Source: Cyanobium sp. E1_MAG_00006 (lineage in GTDB: Bacteria; Cyanobacteriota; Cyanobacteriia; PCC-6307; Cyanobiaceae). Taken from it: a DNA stretch of 64,000 bases. The DNA lies in NCBI GenBank assembly GCA_027488975.1, contig JAIYAQ010000024.1:62001-126000 (forward strand), written 5' to 3'. Positions 11,222-20,363 of the stretch are shown here, piece after piece. The translations under genes and the position numbers were made by a program. Within the stretch, counting starts at the first letter, position 1, and each line of letters opens with the position of its first letter. The notes below the pieces were generated by a model. It saw nothing but the letters and a program-made list of their open reading frames with translations, ran no database searches and had not been told where the DNA came from.

Positions 11222-11977
11222 TCAGCTCGCCTGCAGCACACCGGGACTGGTCTGCAGCGGCACGATCGTCAGGCTGTCGACGGCCGCACAGCAGGCGAAA
11301 TCCGCATCGTGGTTGCCGATACCGATCAGACGCTGACCATGGCTGGCCGCCCGCAGGCAGGTTTCGGTGTCGTGATGCCACTGCTGCCAGAGGGCGAGCG
11401 CGGCGAGCATCTCGTCGTTGCCGAAGCGAACACCCACGTGGGGCGCCACAGCCAGTTCCGTGGCCGCTGAGGCCACGGCGCCCGCCGCCAGGCTGTCCTC
11501 GAGGGAGTAGTCGCCCTCCCAGCCACTGCCGACGATCCACACACGCTCGGCACCGGCCTGCACCAGCCGGCGTGCCACCGCCGTGCGGTTGGGCAGGCAG
11601 GCCGTCAGCAGCAACGGCACCGGACGCACCGCCTGCAGCGAGCGGGTGCCGTTGGTGGTGCTGATGAAGATGCGCTTGCCCGCTACCAGCTCTGGGGTCA
11701 CCGCCAGAGGCGAGTTGCCCAGGTCGTAGCCCTCCACCCGCTTGCCGCCCCGCTCCCCGGCCCGCAGGCAGCGATCGGCGGGCCAGGCGGCGGCGGCGGC
11801 CTCCAGTTCGCCCAGATCGGCAAAGGCCTGGATCGCCTCGGCGCCGTTCTGAAGCGACCAGGCGATGGTGGTGGTGGCGCGAAGCACATCAATCACCACC
11901 GCGGCATCTGGACCGCCCTCGGCAACGGGCAGCACCGGCGGCACCGCTTCAGAGGTATGGAAGTAGGAGATCTGCAC
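11222..11977 (-). CDS. ComB-like 2-phosphosulfolactate phosphatase family protein
   Basis: A protein of about 251 residues with the ComB family signatures [12 protein letters not shown] (near 35), a GERGG loop, [12 protein letters not shown] and the C-terminal [17 protein letters not shown]. Characterised ComB dephosphorylates 2-phosphosulfolactate in archaeal coenzyme M synthesis. Cyanobacteria have no known coenzyme M pathway, so the true substrate is probably another phosphorylated acid, with sulfolactate metabolism a possibility. The frame opens with GTG at 11992; GTG at 11977 (QISYFHTSE) fits the family start better. It is followed by the nitrilase gene 74 bases downstream. Confidence 0.85.
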   Translation of the reverse strand: MQISYFHTSEAVPPVLPVAEGGPDAAVVIDVLRATTTIAWSLQNGAEAIQAFADLGELEAAAAAWPADRCLRAGERGGKRVEGYDLGNSPLAVTPELVAGKRIFISTTNGTRSLQAVRPVPLLLTACLPNRTAVARRLVQAGAERVWIVGSGWEGDYSLEDSLAAGAVASAATELAVAPHVGVRFGNDEMLAALALWQQWHHDTETCLRAASHGQRLIGIGNHDADFACCAAVDSLTIVPLQTSPGVLQAS

Positions 11978-12133
11978 GGCTGCGAAGCGCACTGGCTGCG
12001 AACCCTAGGCAGGCGGTAGCAGCGGGTTTGCCGGAGTCGTCAGCGGTCCGAGCGGTTGCAGGGGCCCCAACGGCTCGCAGTGCCGATGGGACACGGGGAT
12101 GATGTCCACACGTGCTGGCGCAGGAGCCCAACG

Positions 12134-13729
12134 ATGCCGAGCCCCTCCGCAGCCCTGGGCCCGCGCAGCCGCCGCGACCTGCGCGGATTTCTCGACCTGC
12201 TCGAGCAGCGCGGCCAGCTGCGCCGGATCAAGGCGCCGGTGGATCCGGATCTGGAGCTGGCGGCGATCGCTGATCGGGTGCTCGGCTGCGGCGGGCCGGC
12301 GCTGCTGTTCGAGAACGTGATCGGCTCCGCCATGCCGGTGGCGATCAACCTGCTCGGGACCCAGGAACGGGTGCTCTGGAGCATGGGCATGGAGCGGCCC
12401 GAGGAGCTCGAGGCCCTTGGCGAGCGCCTGGCGCTGCTGCAGCAACCACGACCGCCGAAGGGTGCTCGGGAAGCCGTGCGCTTCGGTTCGGTGCTGCTGG
12501 ATGTGCTCAAGGCGCGGCCGGATCTCGATCTCACGCCCCCCTGCCACCAGCAGGTGTTCAAGGGGGATCAGGTGAATCTCGATGCTCTGCCTCTGCTGCG
12601 CCCCTGGCCAGGCGATGCAGGCCGGATCATCACGCTCGGCCTGGTGATCACCAAGGACCCGGAAACCGGCACCCCCAACGTGGGCGTGTACCGGCTGCAG
12701 CAGCAGAGCATCAACACGATGACCGTGCACTGGCTGAGCGTGCGCGGTGGCGCCCGCCACCTGCGCAAGGCCGCGGCCATGGGCAAGAAGCTGGAGATCG
12801 CGATCGCGATCGGCGTGCATCCGCTGCTGGTGATGGCGGCGGCGACACCGATCCCGGTGCAGCTGAGCGAATGGCTGTTCGCCGGCCTCTATGCCGGAGA
12901 GGGCGTGCGGCTGGCCAAGTGCAAGACGGTGAACCTGGAGGTGCCCAGCCACAGCGAGGTGGTGCTGGAGGGCACGATCACCCCGGGCGAGGAGCTGGCC
13001 GATGGCCCCTTCGGCGACCACATGGGCTTCTACGGCGGCATGGAGCCCTCACCGCTGGTGCGGTTCCAGTGCGTGACCCAGCGGCGCGAGCCGATCTACT
13101 TCACCACCTTCAGCGGCCGCCCGCCGAAGGAGGACGCGATGCTCGCCATCGCCCTGAACCGGATCTACACGCCGATCCTGCGCCAGCAGATCCCGGAGAT
13201 CGTCGACTTCTTCCTGCCGATGGAGGGGCTCAGCTACAAGCTGGCCGTGATCGCCATCGACAAGGCCTATCCCGGCCAGGCAAAACGAGCAGCGATGGCC
13301 TTCTGGAGCGCCCTGCCCCAGTTCACCTACACGAAGTTCGTGGTGGTGGTGGACAGCAGCATCAACATCCGCGACCCGCGCCAGGTGATCTGGGCGATCA
13401 GCGCCCTGGTGGATCCGCAGCGGGATCTGTTCGTACTGGAGAACACCCCGTTCGACACGCTCGATTTCGCCAGCGAGCAGCTGGGCCTTGGGGGCCGCCT
13501 GGCGATCGATGCCACCACCAAGATGGGTCCGGAGCGGAACCATCCCTGGGGCGAACCGCTGCGGAGGCCCAGCGAGCTGGAGGCCCGCCTCGATGCCCGC
13601 TGGGCGGAACTGGGCTTGGCGGATGTGGGGCTGGTGGATCCCGACCCGGCCCTGTTCGGCTACGCGCTGGAGCAGGTGCTGCAGCGACTGGCCAGCGGTG
13701 GCGGTTCGGCGGCCACCGGCAGGCACTGA
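12134..13729 (+). CDS. UbiD-family decarboxylase (prFMN-dependent)
   Basis: A 531-residue protein of the UbiD family, which uses prenylated FMN and a metal ion for reversible non-oxidative decarboxylation. The conserved catalytic stretch ELADGPFGDHMGFYGG is clear (about 292-307), and the cofactor region VGVYRLQQQSINTMTVHW is also present. In cyanobacteria the orthologue is the candidate for decarboxylating the prenylated 4-hydroxybenzoate intermediate of plastoquinone synthesis, which is the most likely role here. ATG 12134 was chosen over the upstream ATG because homology begins near RSRRDLRGFLDLLE. It is followed after 1 base by an Rrf2-type regulator gene. Confidence 0.9.
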   Translation: MPSPSAALGPRSRRDLRGFLDLLEQRGQLRRIKAPVDPDLELAAIADRVLGCGGPALLFENVIGSAMPVAINLLGTQERVLWSMGMERPEELEALGERLALLQQPRPPKGAREAVRFGSVLLDVLKARPDLDLTPPCHQQVFKGDQVNLDALPLLRPWPGDAGRIITLGLVITKDPETGTPNVGVYRLQQQSINTMTVHWLSVRGGARHLRKAAAMGKKLEIAIAIGVHPLLVMAAATPIPVQLSEWLFAGLYAGEGVRLAKCKTVNLEVPSHSEVVLEGTITPGEELADGPFGDHMGFYGGMEPSPLVRFQCVTQRREPIYFTTFSGRPPKEDAMLAIALNRIYTPILRQQIPEIVDFFLPMEGLSYKLAVIAIDKAYPGQAKRAAMAFWSALPQFTYTKFVVVVDSSINIRDPRQVIWAISALVDPQRDLFVLENTPFDTLDFASEQLGLGGRLAIDATTKMGPERNHPWGEPLRRPSELEARLDARWAELGLADVGLVDPDPALFGYALEQVLQRLASGGGSAATGRH

Positions 13730-13730
13730 C

Positions 13731-14186
13731 ATGCTGCGCCGCGCCGGGCTGCAGGCCCTGCGGGCCCTGCTGGAGCTGGCCCAGGAGCCGAGCCGCTGGC
13801 GATCCGTGCAGGCGATCGCAGCAGCCCAGCAGCTCCCTGCGCCGATGCTCGAGCAGCTGCTGATCCAGCTGCGCCGAGCCGGCGTGCTGGAGGCACGGCG
13901 CGGACGGATGGGGGGCTACCGGCTCGCCCGACCCGCGGCAACGATCGCCGTAGCCCAGGTGCTGCAGGCGGTGGGTGCCCGGCTTGATCTCACCACTGGG
14001 CTCGGGCCGTCCGCCAGCGACTCGGAGACGCCGGACGCTGAGCTGCGCGTGCTGCAGAGCATGGGGCGGCGCCTGCAGGGAGCGCTGGATCGGGAGTTGG
14101 CACTGCTGACGCTGGAAGAGCTTCTGTTCGACCTCAGCAGCTGGCAGGAAAGCCTCGATAACGAAGGCGGCGTGATGCTCGGCTGA
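13731..14186 (+). CDS. Rrf2-family winged-helix regulator, cysteine-free
   Basis: A 151-residue protein whose first about 85 residues form an Rrf2-type winged helix (ALRALLELA, then AIAAAQQLPAPMLEQLLIQLRRAGVLEARRGRMGGYRLARP). The R-G-GY wing is conserved. Rrf2 regulators such as IscR and NsrR bind an Fe-S cluster through three cysteines, but this protein has no cysteine at all and so cannot bind a cluster that way. It starts 1 base after the UbiD-like gene and is probably co-transcribed with it, so it may respond to a ligand related to that pathway or be an apo-type regulator. Confidence 0.85.
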   Translation: MLRRAGLQALRALLELAQEPSRWRSVQAIAAAQQLPAPMLEQLLIQLRRAGVLEARRGRMGGYRLARPAATIAVAQVLQAVGARLDLTTGLGPSASDSETPDAELRVLQSMGRRLQGALDRELALLTLEELLFDLSSWQESLDNEGGVMLG

Positions 14187-14189
14187 CCT

Positions 14190-14441
14190 TTACAGCAGCG
14201 ACTCGCGCCGCAGGTAGACGCGGATCAACTTCTCATCCATCAGTCCGAAGCGGGCAATCGGGGCTTCGTTGCAGCGCTCGAACAACTCCAGCAGGGTCGC
14301 CGGCGAGAAGGTGCTGCCGCGCTGGGCCGCGATGGCGCTCACCTCATCGGCCGTGCACACCTCATTGAGCTGGGCTCGCAGATCTGGATCCGTCTGGATC
14401 CGGGCCAGGAAATCGAACACGGCCTGAAGATGCTCAGCCAC
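14190..14441 (-). CDS. Nif11-like domain small protein
   Basis: An 83-residue protein with the Nif11 layout: an N-terminal helix (EHLQAVFDFLARIQTDPDLRAQL), a middle helix with a variable segment, then RGSTFSPATLLEL. Nif11 domains occur as leader regions of nitrile-hydratase-like and Nif11-derived RiPP precursors, and also in stand-alone proteins of unknown role. This one has no double-Gly cleavage site and no Cys/Ser/Thr-rich core; its tail is charged (DEKLIRVYLRRESLL). It is therefore more likely a stand-alone protein than a peptide precursor. It converges on the Rrf2 gene with a 3-base gap. Confidence 0.7.
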   Translation of the reverse strand: MAEHLQAVFDFLARIQTDPDLRAQLNEVCTADEVSAIAAQRGSTFSPATLLELFERCNEAPIARFGLMDEKLIRVYLRRESLL

Positions 14442-14552
14442 GGGGAGGGCGGGTCACTGCCGTTGTGTTAGCCGGGATCGTGGCGGTCGGCCAGTGCCAC
14501 AGCAGGGCCACTGCCAACCACTGCCTACGCTCGCCCCAGCCGATCGCCCCCC

Positions 14553-15860
14553 ATGCCGTTCACCCTGGGAACCACCGCCGGGCGCAGCCTGCGGGGAACG
14601 GTGCGGGTGCCGGGCGACAAATCGATCTCCCACCGCGCCCTGCTGTTCGGCGCCATCGCTGAGGGCACGACCCGCATTGAGGGATTGCTCCCAGCGGAAG
14701 ACCCGCTCAGCACTGCCGCCTGTCTGCGGGCGATGGGTGTGAAGGTGTCACCGATCGAAGCAGGGCAGCCGGTTCTGGTGCAGGGCGTCGGCCTCGACGG
14801 CTTCCGCGAGCCGGAGGAGGTGCTCGACTGCGGCAACTCCGGCACCACCATGCGGCTGATGCTGGGCCTGCTGGCCGGACGGGATGGCCGCCATTTCATC
14901 CTCAACGGCGACGCTTCACTGCGGCGGCGGCCCATGAAACGGGTGGGTGGGCCACTGGCGGAGATGGGCGCCACCATCGCCGGCCGCGCCGGCGGCAACC
15001 TGGCACCCCTGGCGATTGCCGGCCGGGCCCTGCGCGGCGCCACGATCCGCACCCCGGTGGCCTCGGCCCAGGTGAAGAGCGCCATCCTGCTGGCTGCCCT
15101 CACGGCCGAAGGTCCCACCACCGTGATCGAACCGGTGCAGAGCCGCGACCACAGCGAGCGGATGCTGCGGGCCTTCGGCGCCCAGCTCAGCGTGGGGGGC
15201 TCAGGCGCCACCGAGGTGAGCGTGACCCCTGGGGCCAGCCTGCAAGGGCAGGACGTGGTGGTGCCGGGCGACATCAGCTCCGCCGCCTTCTGGTTGGTGG
15301 CCGGTGCCATCACCCCCGGCGCCGACCTCACCATCGAGAACGTTGGACTGAACCCGAGCCGCACCGGTGTGCTCGATGTGCTGGCGCAGATGGGCGCCAA
15401 TATCGAGGTGCTCAACGCTCGCGACGTGGCCGGTGAACCGGTGGGCGATCTGCGCGTGACCCATGGGCCGTTGCAGGCGTTCACGATCGGTTCGGAGCTG
15501 ATCCCACGGCTGGTGGATGAGATCCCCGTGCTGGCCGTGGCCGCCTGCTGCGCTGCTGGCGTCAGCCGGGTGAGTGGAGCGGAGGAGCTGCGGGTCAAGG
15601 AGACCGACCGGCTGGCCGTGATGGCTCGCCAGCTCGGTGCGATGGGTGCCCGCATCGAGGAGGTTGCCGACGGCATGAGCATCCAGGGCGGCGTCAACCT
15701 GCACGGCGCCGAGGTGGACAGTGAAACCGACCACCGTGTGGCGATGAGCCTGGCGGTGGCCGCCCAGATCGCCTCGGGAATCACGCAGGTGCATCGGCAT
15801 GAAGCGGCGGCGGTGTCGTACCCCGGCTTCTGGGATGACCTCGAGCGCCTGCAGGCCTGA
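14553..15860 (+). CDS. aroA: 3-phosphoshikimate 1-carboxyvinyltransferase (EPSP synthase)
   Basis: A 435-residue shikimate-pathway enzyme that joins phosphoenolpyruvate to shikimate-3-phosphate. Visible motifs are [15 protein letters not shown] (N-terminal, substrate Lys), [27 protein letters not shown] and the C-terminal [14 protein letters not shown]. The NSGTTMR form with a Gly-Asn-Ser-Gly loop resembles class II, glyphosate-tolerant-type enzymes more than the enterobacterial type; this reading is by motif only. The downstream methyltransferase gene overlaps its 3' end. Confidence 0.97.
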   Translation: MPFTLGTTAGRSLRGTVRVPGDKSISHRALLFGAIAEGTTRIEGLLPAEDPLSTAACLRAMGVKVSPIEAGQPVLVQGVGLDGFREPEEVLDCGNSGTTMRLMLGLLAGRDGRHFILNGDASLRRRPMKRVGGPLAEMGATIAGRAGGNLAPLAIAGRALRGATIRTPVASAQVKSAILLAALTAEGPTTVIEPVQSRDHSERMLRAFGAQLSVGGSGATEVSVTPGASLQGQDVVVPGDISSAAFWLVAGAITPGADLTIENVGLNPSRTGVLDVLAQMGANIEVLNARDVAGEPVGDLRVTHGPLQAFTIGSELIPRLVDEIPVLAVAACCAAGVSRVSGAEELRVKETDRLAVMARQLGAMGARIEEVADGMSIQGGVNLHGAEVDSETDHRVAMSLAVAAQIASGITQVHRHEAAAVSYPGFWDDLERLQA

Positions 15861-16857
15861 GGCCAGCGGCCGCCTCGAGCCGCGCCGCACCGCTGACGGC
15901 AGCCTCACCCTCTGGAGTGAGCGTTTCAGCGAGTGTTTCCACAGCGCTGCCGGTGCCCGCGCCGAAGCCGCCCAGAAATTCGTGGCCCCGGCCGGTCTGG
16001 ATCGGTTTGCTTCGGGCCGGCGCCTGCGGGTGCTGGAGCTGTGTGTGGGCCTGGGCTACAACACCGCAGCCCTGCTGGAGGCCGCCGAAGGGCAGGATCT
16101 GCAGCTGGAGTGGCTGGGCCTGGAGCTGGATCCACTCCCCCTGCAGCTGGCCCTGGGCGATGCGGACTTCCGCTCTCACTGGCACGACGACACGCTGCAG
16201 ATCCTGGAGCAACTGAATCAGCGGGGTGCGTGGCGCAGCTGCCGGGGCAGCAGCGGCAGCTGGCGGCTTGGGGATGCCCGCCGGCAGCTACCTCTGCTGC
16301 CGGCGGAGTGGATCGGCCGCTGTGATCTGGTGCTGCACGACGCCTTTTCGCCAGGCCACTGCCCCGAGCTCTGGAGCCTGGAAGTCCTGGCGGCACTGGC
16401 CCGGCTGCTGCAGCCGGAAGGGCGCCTGCTCACCTATTGCAGTGCCGCGGCGGTGCGCCACACCCTGGAGCTGGCGGGGCTGCAGCTGGCCAGCATCCGG
16501 GCTGCCGGGCCGGCAGGTCCTGATCTGGCAGAGCCTGATCTGGCAGGGCCTGATCTGACAGGGCCTGATGCGGGCGCCGGCAACTGGAGCCTGGGCACCG
16601 TCGCCAGCCCGATGCCGCTGTGCGGCGGCCCAGCCACCATCGGACTCCCGGCTGGCTCGGGGCCCGTCGTGCTGCAACCGCTCACGGCGATGGAACGGGA
16701 GCACCTGCTCACAAGAGCGGCGGAGCCCTACAGGGATCCCGATGGCAACGCCACGGCAGCAGCAATCCAGGCCGCCCGGGTCGAGCGCCAGCAGCAGCAT
16801 CCCGGCGAGAGCACCAGTGCCTGGCGTCGCCGCTGGAGATTGGCGGGCCGGGGCTAG
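15835..16857 (+). CDS. MnmD/MnmC-like tRNA 5-methylaminomethyl-2-thiouridine methyltransferase family protein
   Basis: A protein of about 340 residues with a Rossmann SAM-binding core: [21 protein letters not shown] is motif I, and a later [26 protein letters not shown] is the substrate/SAM region typical of the MnmC N-terminal (DUF752) domain. The family methylates the wobble uridine side chain of tRNA. The C-terminal domain of E. coli MnmC (FAD oxidase) is absent. The start is uncertain: ATG 15835 lies inside aroA, and 15799 is an alternative. Around residues 228-245 an in-frame 15-base tandem repeat inserts a Gly/Glu-Pro-Asp-Leu-Ala/Thr run. Confidence 0.8.
   Translation: MTSSACRPEASGRLEPRRTADGSLTLWSERFSECFHSAAGARAEAAQKFVAPAGLDRFASGRRLRVLELCVGLGYNTAALLEAAEGQDLQLEWLGLELDPLPLQLALGDADFRSHWHDDTLQILEQLNQRGAWRSCRGSSGSWRLGDARRQLPLLPAEWIGRCDLVLHDAFSPGHCPELWSLEVLAALARLLQPEGRLLTYCSAAAVRHTLELAGLQLASIRAAGPAGPDLAEPDLAGPDLTGPDAGAGNWSLGTVASPMPLCGGPATIGLPAGSGPVVLQPLTAMEREHLLTRAAEPYRDPDGNATAAAIQAARVERQQQHPGESTSAWRRRWRLAGRG
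16516..16569 (+). repeat. in-frame 15-bp tandem repeat inside the MnmD-like gene
   Basis: Three full units (16516-16530, 16531-16545, 16546-16560) and a 9-base partial unit share the consensus GGGCCTGATCTGGCA. Because 15 is a multiple of three, each unit encodes five residues ([18 protein letters not shown]). It lies between the methyltransferase core and the C-terminal segment and probably expands a surface loop by replication slippage. Confidence 0.9.
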
Positions 16858-16904
16858 GCCCGGGCGGGCCACGTAGATTCCCGGCCAGTTACCCGCCGCC
16901 TTCG

Positions 16905-18254
16905 ATGCTCGCCGTTGCCGTTCTGGCCGCCGGGAAGGGCACCCGCATGAAGAGTGACCTGCCGAAGGTGTTGCAGCCTCTGGCTGGCGCCACCCTGGTG
17001 GAGCGGGTGCTGGCCAGCTGCCGCAGCCTCAGCCCCGAACGACAGCTGCTGATCGTCGGTCATCAGGCCGAGCGGGTGGAGCAGTCGCTGGCCGACTGGA
17101 GCGGCTTGGAGTTCGTGCTGCAACAGCCCCAGAACGGCACTGGCCATGCCGTGCAGCAGCTGCTGGCACCCCTGACGGGGTTCGAAGGCGATCTTCTGGT
17201 GCTCAACGGTGATGTGCCGCTGCTGCGGGAGCAGACGATCACCGATCTGCTCGAGCGCCACCGCAGCAGCGGCGCCGCCGTCACGCTGCTGACGGCGCGG
17301 CTCGAGGATCCCACCGGTTACGGCCGTGTCGTCGCCGATGACGAGGGGAACGTTTCGGCAATCGTGGAACACCGCGACTGCAGCGACGACCAGCGCCGCA
17401 ACAACCTGATCAACGCTGGCATCTACTGCTTCAGCTGGAGCCGGCTGGCGGAGGTGCTGCCCCAGCTGCGCACCGACAACGATCAGGGAGAGCTTTACCT
17501 GACGGACACCGTTGCCATGCTCAGCCCCGCCATGCATGTGGAGGTGGCCGACGCCAATGAGATCAATGGGATCAACGATCGTCTGCAGCTGGCCCAGTGC
17601 GAAGCGGTGATTCAGGAGCGCCTTCGCTGCCACTGGATGCGTGAAGGGGTGACCTTCGTCGATCCCGGCAGCTGCACGCTCAGCGACGGCACCCGCTTCG
17701 GCCGCGATGTGGTGGTGGAGCCGCAGTGCCACTTCCGCGGCAACAGCGTGATCGGCGATGGCTGCCGCATCGGACCGGGCAGCCTGCTCGACAATGCCCA
17801 GCTCGGCGAACGCGTGCAGGTTCTCTACTCGGTGGTGCGAGAGGCCAGCGTGGCTTCAGACTGCGCCATCGGCCCCTACGCGCAGCTGCGTCCGGGAACA
17901 CTGCTGGAGGCGGACTGCCGCATCGGCAACTTCGTGGAGGTCAAGAACAGCCGCATCGGCGCCGGCAGCAAGGTGAACCACCTCAGTTACATCGGCGATG
18001 CCGAACTGGGCAGCAACGTCAACATCGGCGCTGGCACCATCACCGCCAACTACGACGGAGTCAACAAGCACCGCACCGTGATCGGTGCCGGCAGCAAGAC
18101 CGGAGCCAACAGCGTGCTGGTGGCCCCGATCCAGCTGGGTGCCGACGTGACCGTCGGCGCCGGCTCCACACTCACCAAGGACGTTCCCGCCGGAGCCCTG
18201 GCCCTCGGCCGGGCCAAGCAGCTGGTGAAGGAAAACTGGCAGGCGCCGCGATAG
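16905..18254 (+). CDS. glmU: bifunctional GlmU: GlcN-1-P acetyltransferase / UDP-GlcNAc pyrophosphorylase
   Basis: A 449-residue cytoplasmic enzyme making UDP-GlcNAc for peptidoglycan and lipopolysaccharide. The N-terminal uridyltransferase domain (about 1-225) has [23 protein letters not shown] and LNGDVPLL. The C-terminal left-handed beta-helix (about 240-445) carries hexapeptide repeats and the acetyltransferase signature region [27 protein letters not shown], followed by [13 protein letters not shown]. The start is ATG 16905, where the family begins ([10 protein letters not shown]); the longer frame upstream overlaps the preceding gene. It converges on the COQ4-like gene with a 5-base gap. 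Confidence 0.97.
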   Translation: MLAVAVLAAGKGTRMKSDLPKVLQPLAGATLVERVLASCRSLSPERQLLIVGHQAERVEQSLADWSGLEFVLQQPQNGTGHAVQQLLAPLTGFEGDLLVLNGDVPLLREQTITDLLERHRSSGAAVTLLTARLEDPTGYGRVVADDEGNVSAIVEHRDCSDDQRRNNLINAGIYCFSWSRLAEVLPQLRTDNDQGELYLTDTVAMLSPAMHVEVADANEINGINDRLQLAQCEAVIQERLRCHWMREGVTFVDPGSCTLSDGTRFGRDVVVEPQCHFRGNSVIGDGCRIGPGSLLDNAQLGERVQVLYSVVREASVASDCAIGPYAQLRPGTLLEADCRIGNFVEVKNSRIGAGSKVNHLSYIGDAELGSNVNIGAGTITANYDGVNKHRTVIGAGSKTGANSVLVAPIQLGADVTVGAGSTLTKDVPAGALALGRAKQLVKENWQAPR

Positions 18255-18259
18255 AGCGA

Positions 18260-18919
18260 TCAGCTCTCCGCCACCGGCAGGCCCAACTCCCGCTGCCAAT
18301 CGGCCAGGGGGCGATCCCAACCATCCTCCAGGCGATAGGCGATCACACAGGGCGACTGGAGCCCCAGAGCAAAGCCGCGGGCCAGGGCGGTCAGCAACGG
18401 CTCCAGCGGTTCGTCGTTCTGAAGGCTGCTGAGCATGGCGCCGAAAATCAGCATCACCGCCAGCGGCGAGCGGTTCTGGGCCAGATTGAAGGCCTGCAGG
18501 CCCAGCTCACCAGTCGGATCGGTCCCGAACCCGGTGAGCACATGCACGATGTCGTGGGTTTCACGCAGGCGATGCACCAGGAACTCCTGCGCCGAATGAA
18601 CCGGACTGGGGTCGATCAGGCTGTCGGGGGTGAGCCCCTGGCTGCGCAGCTGCTGGGCATAGACATGCCCGAGACTGCCTTCAGGCAGCTGCCCGAGGGC
18701 ATCCAGATCGATCGGGGCAGGGCGCCAGCCCTGCTCCACCAGCTCCGCCATGCGGGGATTGGCCAGCAGATGGCGAAACATCTGAGCGGAGAGAGGGCTG
18801 TTGCGGAGACTGCTCGCCACCTTGAACACGCTCTCGAGCGAGTCGGGATGCTTGAGGAACTCCGCCAGCCCGGCCACCATCCGCAACGACTGCAGACGGG
18901 CATCGAGATTGAACAGCAT
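18260..18919 (-). CDS. COQ4-family protein
   Basis: A 219-residue protein of the COQ4 family. The zinc-binding signature HDxxH-x11-E is visible as HDIVHVLTGFGTDPTGE (about residues 141-157). COQ4 is required for ubiquinone synthesis in eukaryotes and was recently linked to ring C1 oxidative decarboxylation. Cyanobacteria make plastoquinone rather than ubiquinone, so the role here is unknown but may concern quinone ring chemistry. The UbiD-like and polyprenyl synthase genes within 11 kb make that plausible. It lies downstream of murF on the same strand with a 78-base gap. Confidence 0.87.
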   Translation of the reverse strand: MLFNLDARLQSLRMVAGLAEFLKHPDSLESVFKVASSLRNSPLSAQMFRHLLANPRMAELVEQGWRPAPIDLDALGQLPEGSLGHVYAQQLRSQGLTPDSLIDPSPVHSAQEFLVHRLRETHDIVHVLTGFGTDPTGELGLQAFNLAQNRSPLAVMLIFGAMLSSLQNDEPLEPLLTALARGFALGLQSPCVIAYRLEDGWDRPLADWQRELGLPVAES

Positions 18920-18997
18920 GAAAGGGGCGGCAGGCGACCGCCACCAGCTTGTTCAGCCTGCCGGCAATCGGCCACGACAGCCGGCCACCACAGCGGA

Positions 18998-20359
18998 CTA
19001 CGACAACGGTGGCAGCAACGGCAGCAACCGCTCGAGGGCAACACCGCGGCTCGCCTTGAGCAGCACCACATCGCCGCTGCGCAGCCAGTTGGCCAAGGGG
19101 TCAGCGGCCTGCTCCGGCGTGTCCACCACCGCCAGGCGGGGCAGGGCTGCGGCGGCCTCCGCCATGGCCTGCGCCTCAGCGCCGCCACTCACCACCACAA
19201 GTCCATCGAGGCCCCGTTCCACCGCTCGTTCCGCCACGCGACGGTGCAGCTCCACGCTGGATTCGCCCAGCTCGAGCATGCTCCCCAGCACGGCAAAGCG
19301 CCGGCCAGGCTGAGCGGCCAGCAGATCGAGGGCAGCCAGCACCGCCTCGGGAGAGGCGTTGTAGGTCTCATCGAGCACGGTGAGGCCCCCCTGCTGCAAG
19401 CGGCGGTTGCGGCCACCCGGCACGGCAACGGTCAACTGCTCCAGCTCGCTGAGCGCAATCCCCAGATGGCGGGCCACCGCTACCGCCAGCAGCAGGTTGC
19501 GGGCGTTGTGGCGCCCCTCCAGTGGCAGCTGCAGGGTGCGGCCGTTCACCTGCAGGGAGGGCCGCTGATCATCCCAGTCCCCCAGCAGATCGGCTGAGAC
19601 CGCACCGGGATCGTCCTGCAGAGCCACCCGCACCACGGAGCCGGTCCAGACCTGCGCCAGGGCGCTCTCCAGCAGCGGATCACCGGCGGGAATCACAACC
19701 ACCCCAGCGGGGTTCAGCTGGCTGGTGATCTCGCACTTGGCGGTGGCGATCGCCTCGCGACTGCCCAGGCGGCCGATATGCGCAGTTCCGATGTTGGTGA
19801 TCACGGCCACATCCGGCTCCGCCGTGCGGCTGAGGCGATCGATCTCCCCCAGGCCGCGCATCCCCATCTCCACCACCACGGCCGCAGACTCTGAGCCGGC
19901 CTTGAGCAGGGTGAGAGGGACGCCGATGTCGTTGTTTTCATTGCCGCTGCTGGCCACCACAGGACCGAGAGAAGCCAGGGCAGCACGGATCAGCTCACGG
20001 GTGGTGGTCTTGCCGGCTGAGCCGGTCACGGCCACCACCGGAGCCTGCAGGCTGCGGCGGTGCAGCAGGCCCAGGTGCTGGTAAGCCGCGAGGGTGTCAT
20101 CGACGAGCCAGTGCAGCAAACCAGGCGGCACGGCTGCGGCCCGTTCGCGCTGCACCAGCGCCGCCTGGGCCCCCAGTGCCGCCGCCTGATCGAGAAACCT
20201 GTGGCCATCGAAGCGCTCCCCCACCAGCGGCACGAACAACTGCCCAGCCGCCAGTTGACGGCTGTCGGTGCAGATCGGGCCCACAGCTGCCTCGGGATCG
20301 AGCTGAAGGACAGGGCCCCGGGGGGCGCCCCAGCGGTCGATCAGGGAGCGGAGCTGCAT
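18998..20359 (-). CDS. murF: UDP-MurNAc-tripeptide--D-Ala-D-Ala ligase
   Basis: A 453-residue Mur ligase that adds D-Ala-D-Ala to the UDP-MurNAc tripeptide in the cytoplasm. It shows the ATP loop VTGSAGKTTTRELI, the central ENNDIGVPLTLL, the metal/substrate region EMGMRGLGEIDRL and the C-terminal DETYNASPEAVLAAL. Length is normal. It begins 4 bases after the stop of an uncharacterised membrane protein gene and is probably in the same transcript. Confidence 0.97.
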   Translation of the reverse strand: MQLRSLIDRWGAPRGPVLQLDPEAAVGPICTDSRQLAAGQLFVPLVGERFDGHRFLDQAAALGAQAALVQRERAAAVPPGLLHWLVDDTLAAYQHLGLLHRRSLQAPVVAVTGSAGKTTTRELIRAALASLGPVVASSGNENNDIGVPLTLLKAGSESAAVVVEMGMRGLGEIDRLSRTAEPDVAVITNIGTAHIGRLGSREAIATAKCEITSQLNPAGVVVIPAGDPLLESALAQVWTGSVVRVALQDDPGAVSADLLGDWDDQRPSLQVNGRTLQLPLEGRHNARNLLLAVAVARHLGIALSELEQLTVAVPGGRNRRLQQGGLTVLDETYNASPEAVLAALDLLAAQPGRRFAVLGSMLELGESSVELHRRVAERAVERGLDGLVVVSGGAEAQAMAEAAAALPRLAVVDTPEQAADPLANWLRSGDVVLLKASRGVALERLLPLLPPLS

Positions 20360-20363
20360 CGGC

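Noticed and set aside
14190-14441. Nif11 protein as a RiPP precursor
   Set aside because: No double-Gly leader end and no Cys/Ser/Thr-rich core; no lanthionine synthetase or other maturase is nearby.
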